Of a stretch of DNA of 64,000 bases, positions 27,062-36,826 are shown piece by piece. The position numbers were made by a program, and so were the translations under genes. The DNA is from JAHEGP01 sp963751595. GTDB taxonomy: Bacteria > Pseudomonadota > Gammaproteobacteria > Pseudomonadales > JAHEGP01. Where the stretch lies: positions 62,001 through 126,000 of the forward strand of contig CAVVVC010000004.1 of the NCBI GenBank assembly GCA_963751595.1. Direction: 5' to 3'. The notes under the pieces were generated by a model, which was given only the letters and a program-made list of their open reading frames with translations, did not search any database and was not told the origin of the DNA. Numbering within the stretch: the first letter of the stretch is position 1; each line of letters starts with the position of its first letter.

Positions 27062-27760
27062 CTAATTATTGCCGCCAGCAGCGCCCTGTGCCTGTTTGAT
27101 TTCGCTTCCGATGCGATAGATCGCCTGGTCGATTCTGTCGAAACAGCTGCCAAAGTATATGTCAGACCGGCAAATGGGATCCTGAATGAAGGGCGTGGGT
27201 GATCGGGACCAAACCCCGAGCAAGGTCAACTGGACCGGGAGCCCTCCCGGGTTATTACTTGCCAGGGCCTGTTCAATGGCTTGAATGTGCCCGGGTTCCA
27301 CTGCTAAAACGAGGTCGTCGGCCTGTAACTCGATATTATAAATGGAGCGACAAACATGGGGTGTTAAATCAATGCCTCTTGCGCTGCCATTGCGAATTGC
27401 TTCCGTACTGGCTCCCTTGGTTTCATCGGCGTCGATTCCGTAGGAAATGCAATCGAAGCCAAGAGACCTGGCTTTGGCCTCACCGTAGGCGCTTCTGTTG
27501 ATGTTTCCCAGACAAACAAATACAAGCCGATTGACCCTGCTCCAGTCGGGGTTGGCGTAACGTCTGTACGCGCCAAGCCAGTAAAGCATTTTGTAATAGA
27601 GGGTCTTTACTGTTGCTTGCCGTCCACCCGTTTTTTCCAGAATCATCTTTGCTGCGGAAACCTCTTGGTTGAGCGCTAAGGTAGGGGGGCTACCCTGTTC
27701 GCAGATTTGCGAAGACAGCCCGGTGCCAAGCTTATTCTTGGCTTTCACTGTTTTGGCCAA
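27062..27760 (-). CDS. Low-molecular-weight protein-tyrosine-phosphatase-like protein
   Basis: The phosphatase loop is present as VFVCLGNINRS, keeping the catalytic Cys and Arg of C-x5-R. The second Cys common in the family (GNICRS) is Asn here. The later acid motif is plausible in IQDPICRSDIYFG. Such enzymes act on BY-kinases or other tyrosine-phosphorylated proteins and are frequent in polysaccharide loci. The partner could be the kinase-like protein at 4024, though that one appears catalytically impaired. The first 90 residues precede the usual start of the fold. The TTG at 27760 is weak and an ATG near 27649 is an alternative, so the N-terminus is uncertain. Confidence 0.75.
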   Translation of the reverse strand: MAKTVKAKNKLGTGLSSQICEQGSPPTLALNQEVSAAKMILEKTGGRQATVKTLYYKMLYWLGAYRRYANPDWSRVNRLVFVCLGNINRSAYGEAKARSLGFDCISYGIDADETKGASTEAIRNGSARGIDLTPHVCRSIYNIELQADDLVLAVEPGHIQAIEQALASNNPGGLPVQLTLLGVWSRSPTPFIQDPICRSDIYFGSCFDRIDQAIYRIGSEIKQAQGAAGGNN

Positions 27761-28337
27761 TGAATCGACGGGTGATCAAGTTGCATACGCGCGGCGGGTC
27801 CTGGGAGCTCTGGTGCATCGGGCACGCATTATATCGAGTTACGTCCGGGCGACAAATACGCCTGGTGAATCATTCCTGGTGCAACCCTATAATACATGGT
27901 TTGAGCATAGACTGTCGTGGGCAATTCAGCTGTGGAGACTTTCAAAAAGCCATCATCAATTGCAGCGTGCTTCGGTATGCGGTGGATTTCAGCCGGCGAG
28001 TAGCAGGTCTCCGATAGCCGTTTTTGAGCTTTCTAGCTTCGAGTTTTTGCGATCAGCGGCTGGCATTGCAAAGGGTTGATGTGCAATCAATATCACTGTT
28101 TGCACCCACGTTTTTTGTCTATTGTTATGAAATGAAACCAAAGACTAAACCTGCCAGCGCCTCCGGTGTGACGAGGGCACCAGCTACAACGATTGACTGT
28201 CATCATACTATTAAACGTGTTGGCGGTTGTTTTGGCGCACCCTCGGCTTTCATCCAAACCTTGGCCGCATCGATAGTACGAGTTTCGAAGTGGCGCGCGC
28301 AACCAGGCTCAAAGGCTTCACAATCCAGGAAATAGTA
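27761..28337. other. Gene-free stretch
   Basis: I see no supported gene. A 136-codon plus-strand frame (27669-28079) overlaps the phosphatase-like gene on the other strand and has no recognisable domain. The AGGA at 28327-28330 is the ribosome site of the next gene. No repeats or RNA structures stood out. Confidence 0.4.
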
Positions 28338-29510
28338 ATGCCAGACTTTTTAATAACGTATCACGTGCCAGCGAACACGGGTTACGCGATCGAACCTCTT
28401 GAAATTACGTTTTTTGAGGTTGTTTCCCGCTTTCTCGAACGCAGTGGTTCAAATGGTAAAGTTCACCTGGGTTACAAAAATTACGACTTTGGCAAGCCCC
28501 GCTGGCTGGGAGATAAGGAGGTTCCGCTGCTCAAACTAAGCTATCGGACAATGTCCGAGCAGGAAAGCGCGAAGCTTGAGCAATACCTCAAGCGACACTC
28601 GATCAAGTATGTACTGGCCTTTGATCTATCGATCGGAACGAGGATTTGCGGCGCTTTTCGCCGCGGGGGGGTTCAGTCCATTTTTAGCTACAGAGGTGCG
28701 CCAGCAAGTGCAATCAATAGCGGAGTCAAGTTATTGCTGAGGCGAATCCAGGTAATGCTTATACGCAATAAACCCACCATGAATATTTTCGAATCCTATG
28801 GGATGCAGTACACCGGCACCCATGGCAGCGGAATACCAGCGAGCGCCGCGCGTGTCGTGCGGCCCGGAATAGAGCTTGAAGCATTTACCCGGGCCGGCGA
28901 GGAAGACCACGTATACCGACAGTTTGATATACCGCGCTCCCGAAAGATTTTTTTCTACGCGGGGCATATGGAAGAGCGCAAGGGCGTCCATGTCATCATC
29001 AAGGCGGCCGCAGAATTGATCAACAAGCGTGGCCGAGATGACCTGCATTTTTTATTGTGCGGTGACCGGCAGGATGAAAAATCGATATTTGACAGTCTTT
29101 ACAAAGGTACCGCAGCAGAGGGACACATAAGCTTTGGCGGTTATCGAGGCGACATACCACAATTGCTCGCCGGCAGTTATGCCGGCATCATTGCCTCAAC
29201 GGGTTGGGATTCCTTCACCTTCACCTCCATGGAAGTTGGTGCCTCCGGGCTTCCACTGATCGTGTCCGACCTCGTCGGGCTCAATGAGGCTGTGGTGGAT
29301 CAAAAAACGGGCTTCCTTGTCAGGCCTGGGGATCACCTGCAACTTGCAGACAAGGTAGAATATCTTGCAGACAATGAAGCAGTCAGGGACCAAATGGGTC
29401 GATTCGCCTTCGAGCGAGTGCTTGAGGAGTTTACGGTGGAGGCTCAACGGGCGGCGTTGCTCGACGTAATTGAGAGCCATGTGGCCAGGCGAAGCGGTGG
29501 CTGCCGCTGA
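28338..29510 (+). CDS. GT4-family glycosyltransferase
   Basis: This is a GT-B fold glycosyltransferase of 390 residues. The donor-binding half has VRPGIELEAFTRAGE, KIFFYAGHMEERKGVHVIIK, HFLLCGDRQDEKSIF and the EX7E-type region FTFTSMEVGASGLPLIVSD, then NEAVVDQKTGFLVRPGD. The N-terminal half is less typical than usual for GT4. ATG 28338 is chosen because AGGA precedes it by seven bases; the frame is open upstream to 28227. It stands between divergent and convergent neighbours, so it may have its own promoter. Confidence 0.85.
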   Translation: MPDFLITYHVPANTGYAIEPLEITFFEVVSRFLERSGSNGKVHLGYKNYDFGKPRWLGDKEVPLLKLSYRTMSEQESAKLEQYLKRHSIKYVLAFDLSIGTRICGAFRRGGVQSIFSYRGAPASAINSGVKLLLRRIQVMLIRNKPTMNIFESYGMQYTGTHGSGIPASAARVVRPGIELEAFTRAGEEDHVYRQFDIPRSRKIFFYAGHMEERKGVHVIIKAAAELINKRGRDDLHFLLCGDRQDEKSIFDSLYKGTAAEGHISFGGYRGDIPQLLAGSYAGIIASTGWDSFTFTSMEVGASGLPLIVSDLVGLNEAVVDQKTGFLVRPGDHLQLADKVEYLADNEAVRDQMGRFAFERVLEEFTVEAQRAALLDVIESHVARRSGGCR

Positions 29511-29603
29511 ACGCGTCAAAGCGTTCTATCTGATCAGGATTGTTCAACCTGCACTCGCTTCACCCCTTTCTGTCGTTGGGCGCATCGCCCGGTACACCAG
29601 GCG

Positions 29604-31325
29604 TCAGTCTCCAATGTACGTCAAGGGATAAAGCCGAATATCTGCTCGATAGTAGTGGCCCAGATCTACCGGAGATCCAACGACGACCGCAGGGTTTTGC
29701 TGGATCGCAGCAAGCGAGGTCTGGTCATTCCATATGTCGCTGAACAGAAAGTAATCCGGTCTGATTTTCTCTATACCCTCGGCCCGGTTGATGGTCCAGT
29801 TGACATAGAGCGCGGGGATTCTCGACTCTGCGGCAAAAAACGGCGCCCAATCACCTGCCACTGATTTGCCCGCAGCAACATGTCGCTGCAGATTCGAGCG
29901 CACGGCCTGTGAGTCGAAGGAAGGCGCGGCGAACTGGGTGCCCGTTATTGCCACGCTCATCGCAAGATAGCCAATAAGCGAAGCTGCAATGCAGGTTCTT
30001 AGTCGGTTTTCGCGCAGATAACCACGGCTTCGATAGAGTAGTCCAAGCACCAGCAGGGACAGTGCCGGAAAAGCCCAAAGCAATGTCTCTTTGCTCAACG
30101 CCGCATCTTCTCCGAATACTGGAGCCAACAGGTAGCTGTTTCCCACGCTCAGCAGCGACTGAATGATCATCACCCCAAGCAGGCCTATGGCGATGTGCTC
30201 CACCCTGGATAGTTCAGCCCGGTGTCGAAGCGGTAAGGGGCTTGTCTGCTGTCGATAAAACCAGTCGGCGATGACCAGTATGGCAGCCGGCACGACAGGT
30301 ACTGAATACCGGGGAGGGTTGTAGCCAAAAAGATTGAGCAAAACCGGTACCAGCACAACGGTGGCGACCAGGGCCAGCCTGAACAGATTGCGGCGCAGTA
30401 TTTGGGAGTCCGTCGCAATGGTGTGAATGAGGCAGAGATATGCCGTTGTAATCAGCAGCGGTGATAGCTCGGCGACGTTGTTCCAGAGGATTACCTGGGG
30501 ATGAGCAATGATTTCTGAGACTCCAGCGGCCACTCGCCGCATCCAGATTCCCCGGGCCAGAAAAAGGACGAAAAGTACCAGCAGTGCCAGAACGGCGACC
30601 AGAATCAGGTTCCTGCGCGTCCGGAACCTGGCGAAGCGTTCGTCAACGGCGAAAGCCAGGGCAATCATTGCGCACGCAGGGGCGACATAAACCAGACCGG
30701 ACATTTTTATCGACAGCCCGGCTACCACGCCAACCCCAGCGAGAATGGCGATTGCCTGCACATGCTGGTGTGGCTTTACCAGTATCAGCAGGAACAGGCC
30801 TGCATAGGTGAACAGAATCAGGTTGATTTCGAACAGGGCCACGCGCGAAAAACTGAACAGGGCGGGATCGACCGCGAGCAGGGTAGCTGCCAGCAGGACC
30901 GCCCCGGGGCTTAGATGGCGACTCAACACCGCCACTGCCATTACCAGAAAGCAGGCAAAAACAAGCACACTAACCAGGCGGGCACTGGCAAGCTCCAACC
31001 CCCAGGCCTTGAAAGCCAGATAGTAGCTTTGCTGGGTGAGCGGACTTCCCTTGCTCCAGCCGGGATAGTTGTCGTGAGGGTTCCAGTGGGTGTCGCCAAA
31101 CAGGATGCGATTTCTCGCGTCCAGGGTTTTATAGCCCTCATCGATTTGCAGGCCAACGTCCTTGGGGATATACCAGCCCGGTGGGTCTGCATCAAGGTTT
31201 AGTGTGCGGCTACCAACGGCAACCAGAACGATGAGTATCAGCGCCAGCCAGATGCTTGAGCTGCCAAGCCGTGTCAAGCGATGAGCTGTGCTTTGATCGA
31301 GCTTTTGCACGCTAGTGGTATTCAT
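29604..31325 (-). CDS. GT-C glycosyltransferase (GT39/ArnT-like membrane protein)
   Basis: This is a 573-residue multi-pass membrane enzyme of the PMT/ArnT type. It would transfer a sugar from polyprenyl phosphate on the periplasmic side. After the first helix comes the periplasmic loop with an acidic motif, VGLQIDEGYKTLDARNRILF, the likely catalytic Asp-Glu site. About eleven helices follow, including SFSRVALFEINLILFTYAGL. A soluble C-terminal part begins near residue 470 (ESRIPALYVNWTINRAEGIE). The two GT2 genes upstream on the same strand resemble polyprenyl-phosphate sugar synthases and could supply its donor. Confidence 0.83.
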   Translation of the reverse strand: MNTTSVQKLDQSTAHRLTRLGSSSIWLALILIVLVAVGSRTLNLDADPPGWYIPKDVGLQIDEGYKTLDARNRILFGDTHWNPHDNYPGWSKGSPLTQQSYYLAFKAWGLELASARLVSVLVFACFLVMAVAVLSRHLSPGAVLLAATLLAVDPALFSFSRVALFEINLILFTYAGLFLLILVKPHQHVQAIAILAGVGVVAGLSIKMSGLVYVAPACAMIALAFAVDERFARFRTRRNLILVAVLALLVLFVLFLARGIWMRRVAAGVSEIIAHPQVILWNNVAELSPLLITTAYLCLIHTIATDSQILRRNLFRLALVATVVLVPVLLNLFGYNPPRYSVPVVPAAILVIADWFYRQQTSPLPLRHRAELSRVEHIAIGLLGVMIIQSLLSVGNSYLLAPVFGEDAALSKETLLWAFPALSLLVLGLLYRSRGYLRENRLRTCIAASLIGYLAMSVAITGTQFAAPSFDSQAVRSNLQRHVAAGKSVAGDWAPFFAAESRIPALYVNWTINRAEGIEKIRPDYFLFSDIWNDQTSLAAIQQNPAVVVGSPVDLGHYYRADIRLYPLTYIGD

Positions 31326-31567
31326 GTTGATTTCGCATGGGGGAGGAGATCCTGTAACGCCTACGTCCCAGTATAGGATGCTTGATGCAGGCCATCATGC
31401 CCAGGGTAGTCCCCGGTAAATGCCATCGATGCGCCTTGGCGGGTGTGCCTCGATCCAGGGTCCGGGGGCGGGAGTATAGCAAAACCTGTTGCGTCGAAAA
31501 CCGGGTTTGCCGAGTGAACCTTTACCGCGGGTGGACGCTTGCCAGCGAGACTTTTTTACGGACATCG

Positions 31568-32515
31568 CTAGTTAATGATTTCCCGAATTTTATACTCTTT
31601 TACTTCCTTTGAGTGGGTAAAGATGATGGTTTCCCCTACCAGGCCGATCGCGATTAATTGAATTCCCAAAACGATGAATAGAGCACTTATCAATAACAGC
31701 GGGCGGTCTGCTGCACCGACACTGAAGAAAAACCGCTGAACAGTGACCAGCAGCAGGCCAAGGCTTCCAAAAAGGGCCGCACCGGTTCCTATCAGGCCGA
31801 AGAAGCGCAACGGCTTTTTGTTGAATTTTGTAAGGAAAACAATGGTTAGCAAGTCGAGCAAGCGCCGAATGTAGATGCCGGGCGAATAAATTCGGCTGTG
31901 GGCGTCTGCCTCGGCCTGGGGAATACTCACCTCGTGTACCCTGAAACCCTGACCGCTGGCAATGACGGGCAAAAAGCGGTGCTGGTCGCCGTAGATGTTG
32001 AGTTCGATCAGCACCTCCTTACGTACCAGTCGAACACCACACCCTAGATCGCCGAACTCGATGTCAGTCAGGAATCGGATGGTCGAGTTGAAGAGGCTGG
32101 CTTGCGCCTGGTTCAAGCCGGAGTCGATTCTGGGGTCTCTGTTGGCTACCACCATATCGTAATCGGCTATAGGGTCGAAAAGGCTGCCGAGACAGTCTGA
32201 GCGCACCTGTTCATAGGGGGGCAGTATTAATATCAGGTCTCCCCTGGCGGTGCTGGTGCCGACTTCTATGGCGGTTGCTTCGCCAAAGTCCTTGCTGAGC
32301 ACGAGCATCGAGGTGTCCTGATCCTTGCTCACCAGTGGTCGCAACTGGGCGATGATGGGTTCTGAGCTCGGTACCAGGACAAAAATGTATTCGAATGTCC
32401 TGCCCGTCGCTTCCAGTGCGCGTCGGTACTTCTGGTAGGTATTGATAGTTTGCTCATGCCGTTCACAAATGGGTATGACAACGCTGACGTCGATGGCAGG
32501 GGTTTCGCTAGTCAC
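31568..32515 (-). CDS. GT2 glycosyltransferase with C-terminal membrane segments
   Basis: This 315-residue protein resembles DPM1/GtrB enzymes. They make polyprenyl-phosphate sugars on the cytoplasmic face. The GT-A start is DVSVVIPICERHEQTINTYQ. The donor-site region is LVLSKDFGEATAIEVGTSTA and DLILILPPYEQ, where the usual DXD is not obvious. Two helices near residues 235-300 end the protein. It starts with GTG and overlaps the preceding GT2 gene by eight bases. The weak DXD suggests a changed donor site or a partner role for the intact GT2 next to it. Confidence 0.82.
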   Translation of the reverse strand: MTSETPAIDVSVVIPICERHEQTINTYQKYRRALEATGRTFEYIFVLVPSSEPIIAQLRPLVSKDQDTSMLVLSKDFGEATAIEVGTSTARGDLILILPPYEQVRSDCLGSLFDPIADYDMVVANRDPRIDSGLNQAQASLFNSTIRFLTDIEFGDLGCGVRLVRKEVLIELNIYGDQHRFLPVIASGQGFRVHEVSIPQAEADAHSRIYSPGIYIRRLLDLLTIVFLTKFNKKPLRFFGLIGTGAALFGSLGLLLVTVQRFFFSVGAADRPLLLISALFIVLGIQLIAIGLVGETIIFTHSKEVKEYKIREIIN

Positions 32516-33509
32516 TGGATGAATCCTTATTGGTAGCGGGTTGCTTTAAGCTTGCCTGGCCCCTGGGCGCTCCGGTGTCGCGGCGGTATAACGCCAGGCT
32601 GGATAATTGCAGGTCGCCTTTCTGGTAAGCGAATTCGCACAGCAGCCCCAGCCCCATCAGGAACAGGGCGAGTGACAAGAGAATAACGGACATACTGCTG
32701 AAAACGATCGACGGTTCCTGGAGCGCCAGGTTTCTCGAGGCTTTGTACAGGTAGAACATGGAAACAACAAAGGGGACCGCTGCCAATGACGCGAACCAGC
32801 GGGCTGGATGCTTCATGAGGGATAAAATCGTCTTTATCGTGAGCAGGTCGATCAGTACCTTGTAGACCCGGGAAAGACCGTATTTGGACTCACCGAACTG
32901 GCGTGCATGATGCTTGACCTTGACTTGCGCGACCCTGGCGCCGGACAACGACAGCAGGGCAGGAATAAATCGGTGCATCTCGTTGTAAAAAGGGGTGCTC
33001 TTCATGACGCTGGCTCGGTAGACCTTCAGCGAGCAGCCATTGTCTTTGATAGGAACGCCGGTGACCTTGCCAATCAGCCAGTTGGCTATTCGCGAGGGGA
33101 TCTTGCGGGTGAGCAGTTTATCCTGCCTCTTGTGCCGCCAGCCCACCACGATGTCGTATCCTTCAGTGAGCTTGTCGAGCATCATGGGAATATCACTGGG
33201 GTCGTTTTGAAGGTCCCCATCCATGGTGATCAGGATGTCGCCCCGAGCGTTGTCGATACCCGCCGCCATCGCAGGCGTCTGGCCATAGTTGCGGCGAAAG
33301 TCGATGACCCGCAGGCGCAAATCAGTTTTCGCCAACTCCGCTGCGCGAGCGAACGTACTGTCTGAGCTGCCATCGTTGACGAATAACAGCTCATATTGGT
33401 AATCGCGACTGTTCATGGCCGCCGTGATTGCTTCATACAGCGGTTGTACACTGTCTTCCTCGTTGTAAAGCGGAACGATCACCGAGTGAAGTCTGGCTGG
33501 AGTTTGCAT
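32508..33509 (-). CDS. GT2 glycosyltransferase (polyprenyl-phosphate sugar synthase-like)
   Basis: This is a canonical GtrB/ArnC-like enzyme. The motifs are HSVIVPLYNEEDSVQPLYEA, YELLFVNDGSSDSTFARAAE, FRRNYGQTPAMAAGIDNARG, ILITMDGDLQNDPSDIP (with DXD) and VVGWRHKRQDKLLTRKIPSR. Two membrane helices lie at about residues 235-300, and a short cytoplasmic tail ends the protein. It would load a sugar on undecaprenyl phosphate for a GT-C enzyme such as the one at 29604. It is first in a tightly packed minus-strand pair with the following GT2. Confidence 0.88.
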   Translation of the reverse strand: MQTPARLHSVIVPLYNEEDSVQPLYEAITAAMNSRDYQYELLFVNDGSSDSTFARAAELAKTDLRLRVIDFRRNYGQTPAMAAGIDNARGDILITMDGDLQNDPSDIPMMLDKLTEGYDIVVGWRHKRQDKLLTRKIPSRIANWLIGKVTGVPIKDNGCSLKVYRASVMKSTPFYNEMHRFIPALLSLSGARVAQVKVKHHARQFGESKYGLSRVYKVLIDLLTIKTILSLMKHPARWFASLAAVPFVVSMFYLYKASRNLALQEPSIVFSSMSVILLSLALFLMGLGLLCEFAYQKGDLQLSSLALYRRDTGAPRGQASLKQPATNKDSSSD

Positions 33510-33638
33510 CGGGGCTGGGCTGCGACTAAGGCTGCGAATAGGGATTTGCGGTCAGGATAAAAAAATCATAGTTCATGGTACAGCCTTCTACAATGGGGCG
33601 TTGGATGGGTTGCATCACTCACGATAGGTTGTTGCCGA

Positions 33639-35336
33639 TCACTGAGAAAAAAAGCGGCTGCGTCGGAAATTCGCGTCGATCATGTGCAGGTCGCCCACGT
33701 GATTGAAGGTATGTGTTCCAATGATTCTCGAGTCCCAGTGGGGTTCAATGCTGGAAACCGTCTCTTCCTGATAGTCGTCTGCTGTCAGTTGCTTGATTTC
33801 GCTGAGCATAAACCCATAGCCATAGCGGTACGAGGAATTTTGGCCCGGCCTGTAAAGCCCATCGCCGTGCCTGAATAGCTTGCCGGCCGGGCGTGCTTTT
33901 CGGCAGTCTGAAACGATCGGGTTTTTGGGGTGGGGCTGCCAGTCATTACTCAGCAAGCTTGCTGAGCTGAATATACAGAGCTCGTCCGCCAGGGAAGCTC
34001 CCCGGGTCACCGTCACGGTAGCAAACATCCACCAGCGGTCATTTTGGCGATAGAGCGTTGCGTCTCCGGCCCGAATATCTTCCATCAGGTTCATGGTGAA
34101 CTCCCAACGGTGGGGGAAATCAACGCACTTATACAACTCAACCGTGCGATTGCTCTGGGTTTCAGGAATCATGTAGTAGTCGTCTTCATGCTTGAAAACG
34201 AACGGGTAGGACAAGTGGTAGGGGCGCTCCAGAACGGGCCTCGGGGCCTGGTAATTGCCGGTCTCATCCATTTCTATGACAGAAATGAATCCCCTGTCGG
34301 TGCCGAAAATAAACTCCTCGATAAAAATGTAGTACCGACCATCCTTCTGAATAATGTGGGGATCGGCGTAAAAACGGTCTTTCGGCGGGAAAATCTTCTT
34401 GTAGCGCCAAAGCGAAGACGAAAAGGAGTCCTTGATGTCATACATCAATATCCACTGGTTGACGTAAAAGTTGTTGTAGTAAAGCGCAACCGTTTTCTCG
34501 ATGACTTTACTCCAGAGTAGCTTGGCCATTTCGTAATTGGTGGGTGCAACGTAGAGGCGCTCGGAGTAGATCTCGGGGTGACGGTTGTCGTGCTGGACCT
34601 GTTTGAAAAACGCGTCCGGGCCGACATCGTAAAGCTCCTTTAGCTTGCGGGTCATGAAAGACAGGGATTTCCACTTGTTACGGCTGCGGTTGTCCCTGAC
34701 CGACATCGAGCTGGTGCTGGAGTAGGAGCGATACAGCACGGTGCCATTGTCCAGGTCTTCATTGAGGATCTGCAGGATGGAGCCATTGACTGGCCAGCTC
34801 TCCAGGCTCTCCCATAGCCCCGGAGGCCCGCCGCGGTTTATGCGGTTGTCGCCATGATGAAAAGACCACACCCCGTATCGGGCAATAGTCAGGATGTCTC
34901 CGCGCAGGATACGAAAACCGCAGCGAATGAGCACATCCAGTTTATGCGAATCAATCTGTTCGATATCGCTGCTCTGGAAGCGGTCAGACCACTTTGTCTT
35001 GATGGGTTGGCAGGGAATCGTCGGAATATCACCCAACAAGTCCCCTGCACCGACTTTCTCACTGGCATCGGGAACCGAATGCTTGCGATCGATGAGGAAA
35101 AAATACAACGTGTCCAACAGGCGTCCCATGGCGATGGAGGGCAGGCGCTTGTAGTTTCGCCTCAATTTTTCGGCAAAACTGCGTTCGACTGTTTTTTGCA
35201 CCGAGTCGTTGACAATTACCAGCTTGACCTCGGCGTAGTCAGATTGCTGGATATTCTCGATCATTTTATGTTGCCATGCAGACACTTTCTCGTTGTCATC
35301 AAGCAACAGTCCGATCCGCAGTTTGGCATTAGTCAT
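33639..35336 (-). CDS. Formyltransferase-like / beta-propeller glycosyltransferase-like fusion
   Basis: The N-terminal ~240 residues resemble formyltransferase-fold sugar or amino-acid N-formyltransferases: VLIRCGFRILRGDIL, YGVWSFHHGDNRINRGGPPG, then NEDLDNGTVLYR. From about residue 285 the protein looks like a five-bladed propeller of the GH43-like/GINT1 type (FYADPHIIQKDGRYYIFIEE, PYHLSYPFVFKHEDDYYMIP, GDATLYRQNDRWWMFATVTV, PAGKLFRHGDGLYRPGQ). In plants that domain belongs to a glucosamine transferase; here the substrate is unknown. Both halves would be cytoplasmic. The fusion suggests formylation of an amino sugar and its transfer, but that is inference. It has 565 residues and clear ends. 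Confidence 0.75.
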   Translation of the reverse strand: MTNAKLRIGLLLDDNEKVSAWQHKMIENIQQSDYAEVKLVIVNDSVQKTVERSFAEKLRRNYKRLPSIAMGRLLDTLYFFLIDRKHSVPDASEKVGAGDLLGDIPTIPCQPIKTKWSDRFQSSDIEQIDSHKLDVLIRCGFRILRGDILTIARYGVWSFHHGDNRINRGGPPGLWESLESWPVNGSILQILNEDLDNGTVLYRSYSSTSSMSVRDNRSRNKWKSLSFMTRKLKELYDVGPDAFFKQVQHDNRHPEIYSERLYVAPTNYEMAKLLWSKVIEKTVALYYNNFYVNQWILMYDIKDSFSSSLWRYKKIFPPKDRFYADPHIIQKDGRYYIFIEEFIFGTDRGFISVIEMDETGNYQAPRPVLERPYHLSYPFVFKHEDDYYMIPETQSNRTVELYKCVDFPHRWEFTMNLMEDIRAGDATLYRQNDRWWMFATVTVTRGASLADELCIFSSASLLSNDWQPHPKNPIVSDCRKARPAGKLFRHGDGLYRPGQNSSYRYGYGFMLSEIKQLTADDYQEETVSSIEPHWDSRIIGTHTFNHVGDLHMIDANFRRSRFFSQ

Positions 35337-35570
35337 TGATATCGTCAGCCCAATGGCAGCGAATCGCCACCATTCGTGTATTGGAGTTTTTTGCGACCCG
35401 TAGGGTGTCGCGTCGTTGATCGGTAGCGGACAACAGCTTCCCTGAGAGCAACCAGCGTGTCTGAAAAGGCGTTAGCCTAACCGAATATTATAGACAAGAT
35501 AAGCAGTCACCGGGAATCCCCTGCGGGGTTTGCCTGGCCGAAAGTACTCCCCCATGTGAGGTAGCTTGAA

Positions 35571-36677
35571 TCAATGCGCTGCCAACGTTTGCCGATAGAG
35601 CTCCAGGTGCCCCCGCGCCATGGCACTGGATGAGAAGTGTTTCTGCAACTGGTGGCGGGCCAATTCGGCCTTGCGGGCGGCAGCCTCGGGCTGTCGGATG
35701 ATGTCCTCAAGCGCTCCGGCAAATGATTCGATCTGCTGACGATCCAGCACGCAACCAAACTCACCGTCCCCGAGTAATTCGGGCAAGCCCCCAATTCGGT
35801 GCGTTACGATCAATGTCCGGTGCTTCATGGCTTCCAGCGCAACCATGGGCAGGCCTTCATGGTCTGAGCAGATGACCAGGATATCAAGGTCAGCGATGTG
35901 AGCCTCGGCATTGTCGACATGACCTTCGAACGTAAGCTGATCATCGATGCCAAGCTCTGTGGCGAGCTCCGTGAGTGCAGGGCGCAGCGGGCCGTCGCCT
36001 ATTATCCTGAAACACGCTTTGCTGGCAGTATTCGGGCTGGATAGAACCCTCGCCGCTATGCGCAGGAACAGGTCGACGCGTTTCACCGGCGCCAGCCGGC
36101 CAACGATGCCAATGGCGAGGGGAGGTCGGAATTTATCTTCCTGATCCCATTCATCCGGGCCGGTATCGATACCGTTGGCAATGACGCAAACTTTTTTGGT
36201 GCCGAAACTTTTCCGCAGCTCGGCTGCCAGGGGCGCAGATACCGCGATAATGCTGCGCTGGAGCAGCCGCCCCGACAGGAAGTCGATATCGTGAATGGCT
36301 CGTTTCCGCAGGTTCAGGGCGCTGAAAGAATGCTCGCTGGCGCCATGCTGGGTTCGCACACTGGGTATCCGATGCCGTGTGCCAACCAGGCTGCCGATGA
36401 TGTTTTCCTTCGAGCGGTGTGTATGAATGATGTCAGGCCGGGTTTTCTCGACCCACAGGCTAACAGAGTGCATTAGCTGCAAGGTGTTCTGGCGAGACTC
36501 GTCCAGCACGAGTAATTCGACGTCGGCGTCGCGGAGCTTCTCCGCCAGGGCCCCCGGATTCAGGATTACCGCCGCAATACGCACCTGAGAAGATTGCTGC
36601 AGCGCCAAAATCAGTGTGTAAAGCGCTTTCTCTGCGCCGGCCCATAGGTCTCCGGAGGCAATATGAAGTACTTTCAT
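35571..36677 (-). CDS. GT4-family glycosyltransferase
   Basis: This is a 368-residue GT-B enzyme. It starts MKVLHIASGDLWAGAEKALY, a close match to the acceptor-side start of the GT at 12052. The middle has DIIHTHRSKENIIGSLVGTR and VCVIANGIDTGPDEWDQEDK. The donor half has AIGIVGRLAPVKRVDLFLRI, FRIIGDGPLRPALTELATEL and the EX7E-type CSDHEGLPMVALEAMKHRT. It likely adds one sugar of the repeat unit. It is divergent from the GT2 gene at 36827, with about 150 bases of shared promoter region. Confidence 0.9.
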   Translation of the reverse strand: MKVLHIASGDLWAGAEKALYTLILALQQSSQVRIAAVILNPGALAEKLRDADVELLVLDESRQNTLQLMHSVSLWVEKTRPDIIHTHRSKENIIGSLVGTRHRIPSVRTQHGASEHSFSALNLRKRAIHDIDFLSGRLLQRSIIAVSAPLAAELRKSFGTKKVCVIANGIDTGPDEWDQEDKFRPPLAIGIVGRLAPVKRVDLFLRIAARVLSSPNTASKACFRIIGDGPLRPALTELATELGIDDQLTFEGHVDNAEAHIADLDILVICSDHEGLPMVALEAMKHRTLIVTHRIGGLPELLGDGEFGCVLDRQQIESFAGALEDIIRQPEAAARKAELARHQLQKHFSSSAMARGHLELYRQTLAAH

Positions 36678-36826
36678 CGAGGCAGTAAGTTACCCATCAA
36701 GAAAATATAAGCTGCGGTGATACGTGCAACTGACCAGTTTAATGCCATAATTGGGGCTGTATTATAGCTGCTATCGGTTGCGCGTAGCGGGCTATCCCCA
36801 GTGAATCTTGTGCCGCGAGTTTCCCT

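Noticed and set aside
27669..28079. 136-codon plus-strand frame
   Set aside because: Overlaps the phosphatase-like gene and has low-complexity, non-family sequence.
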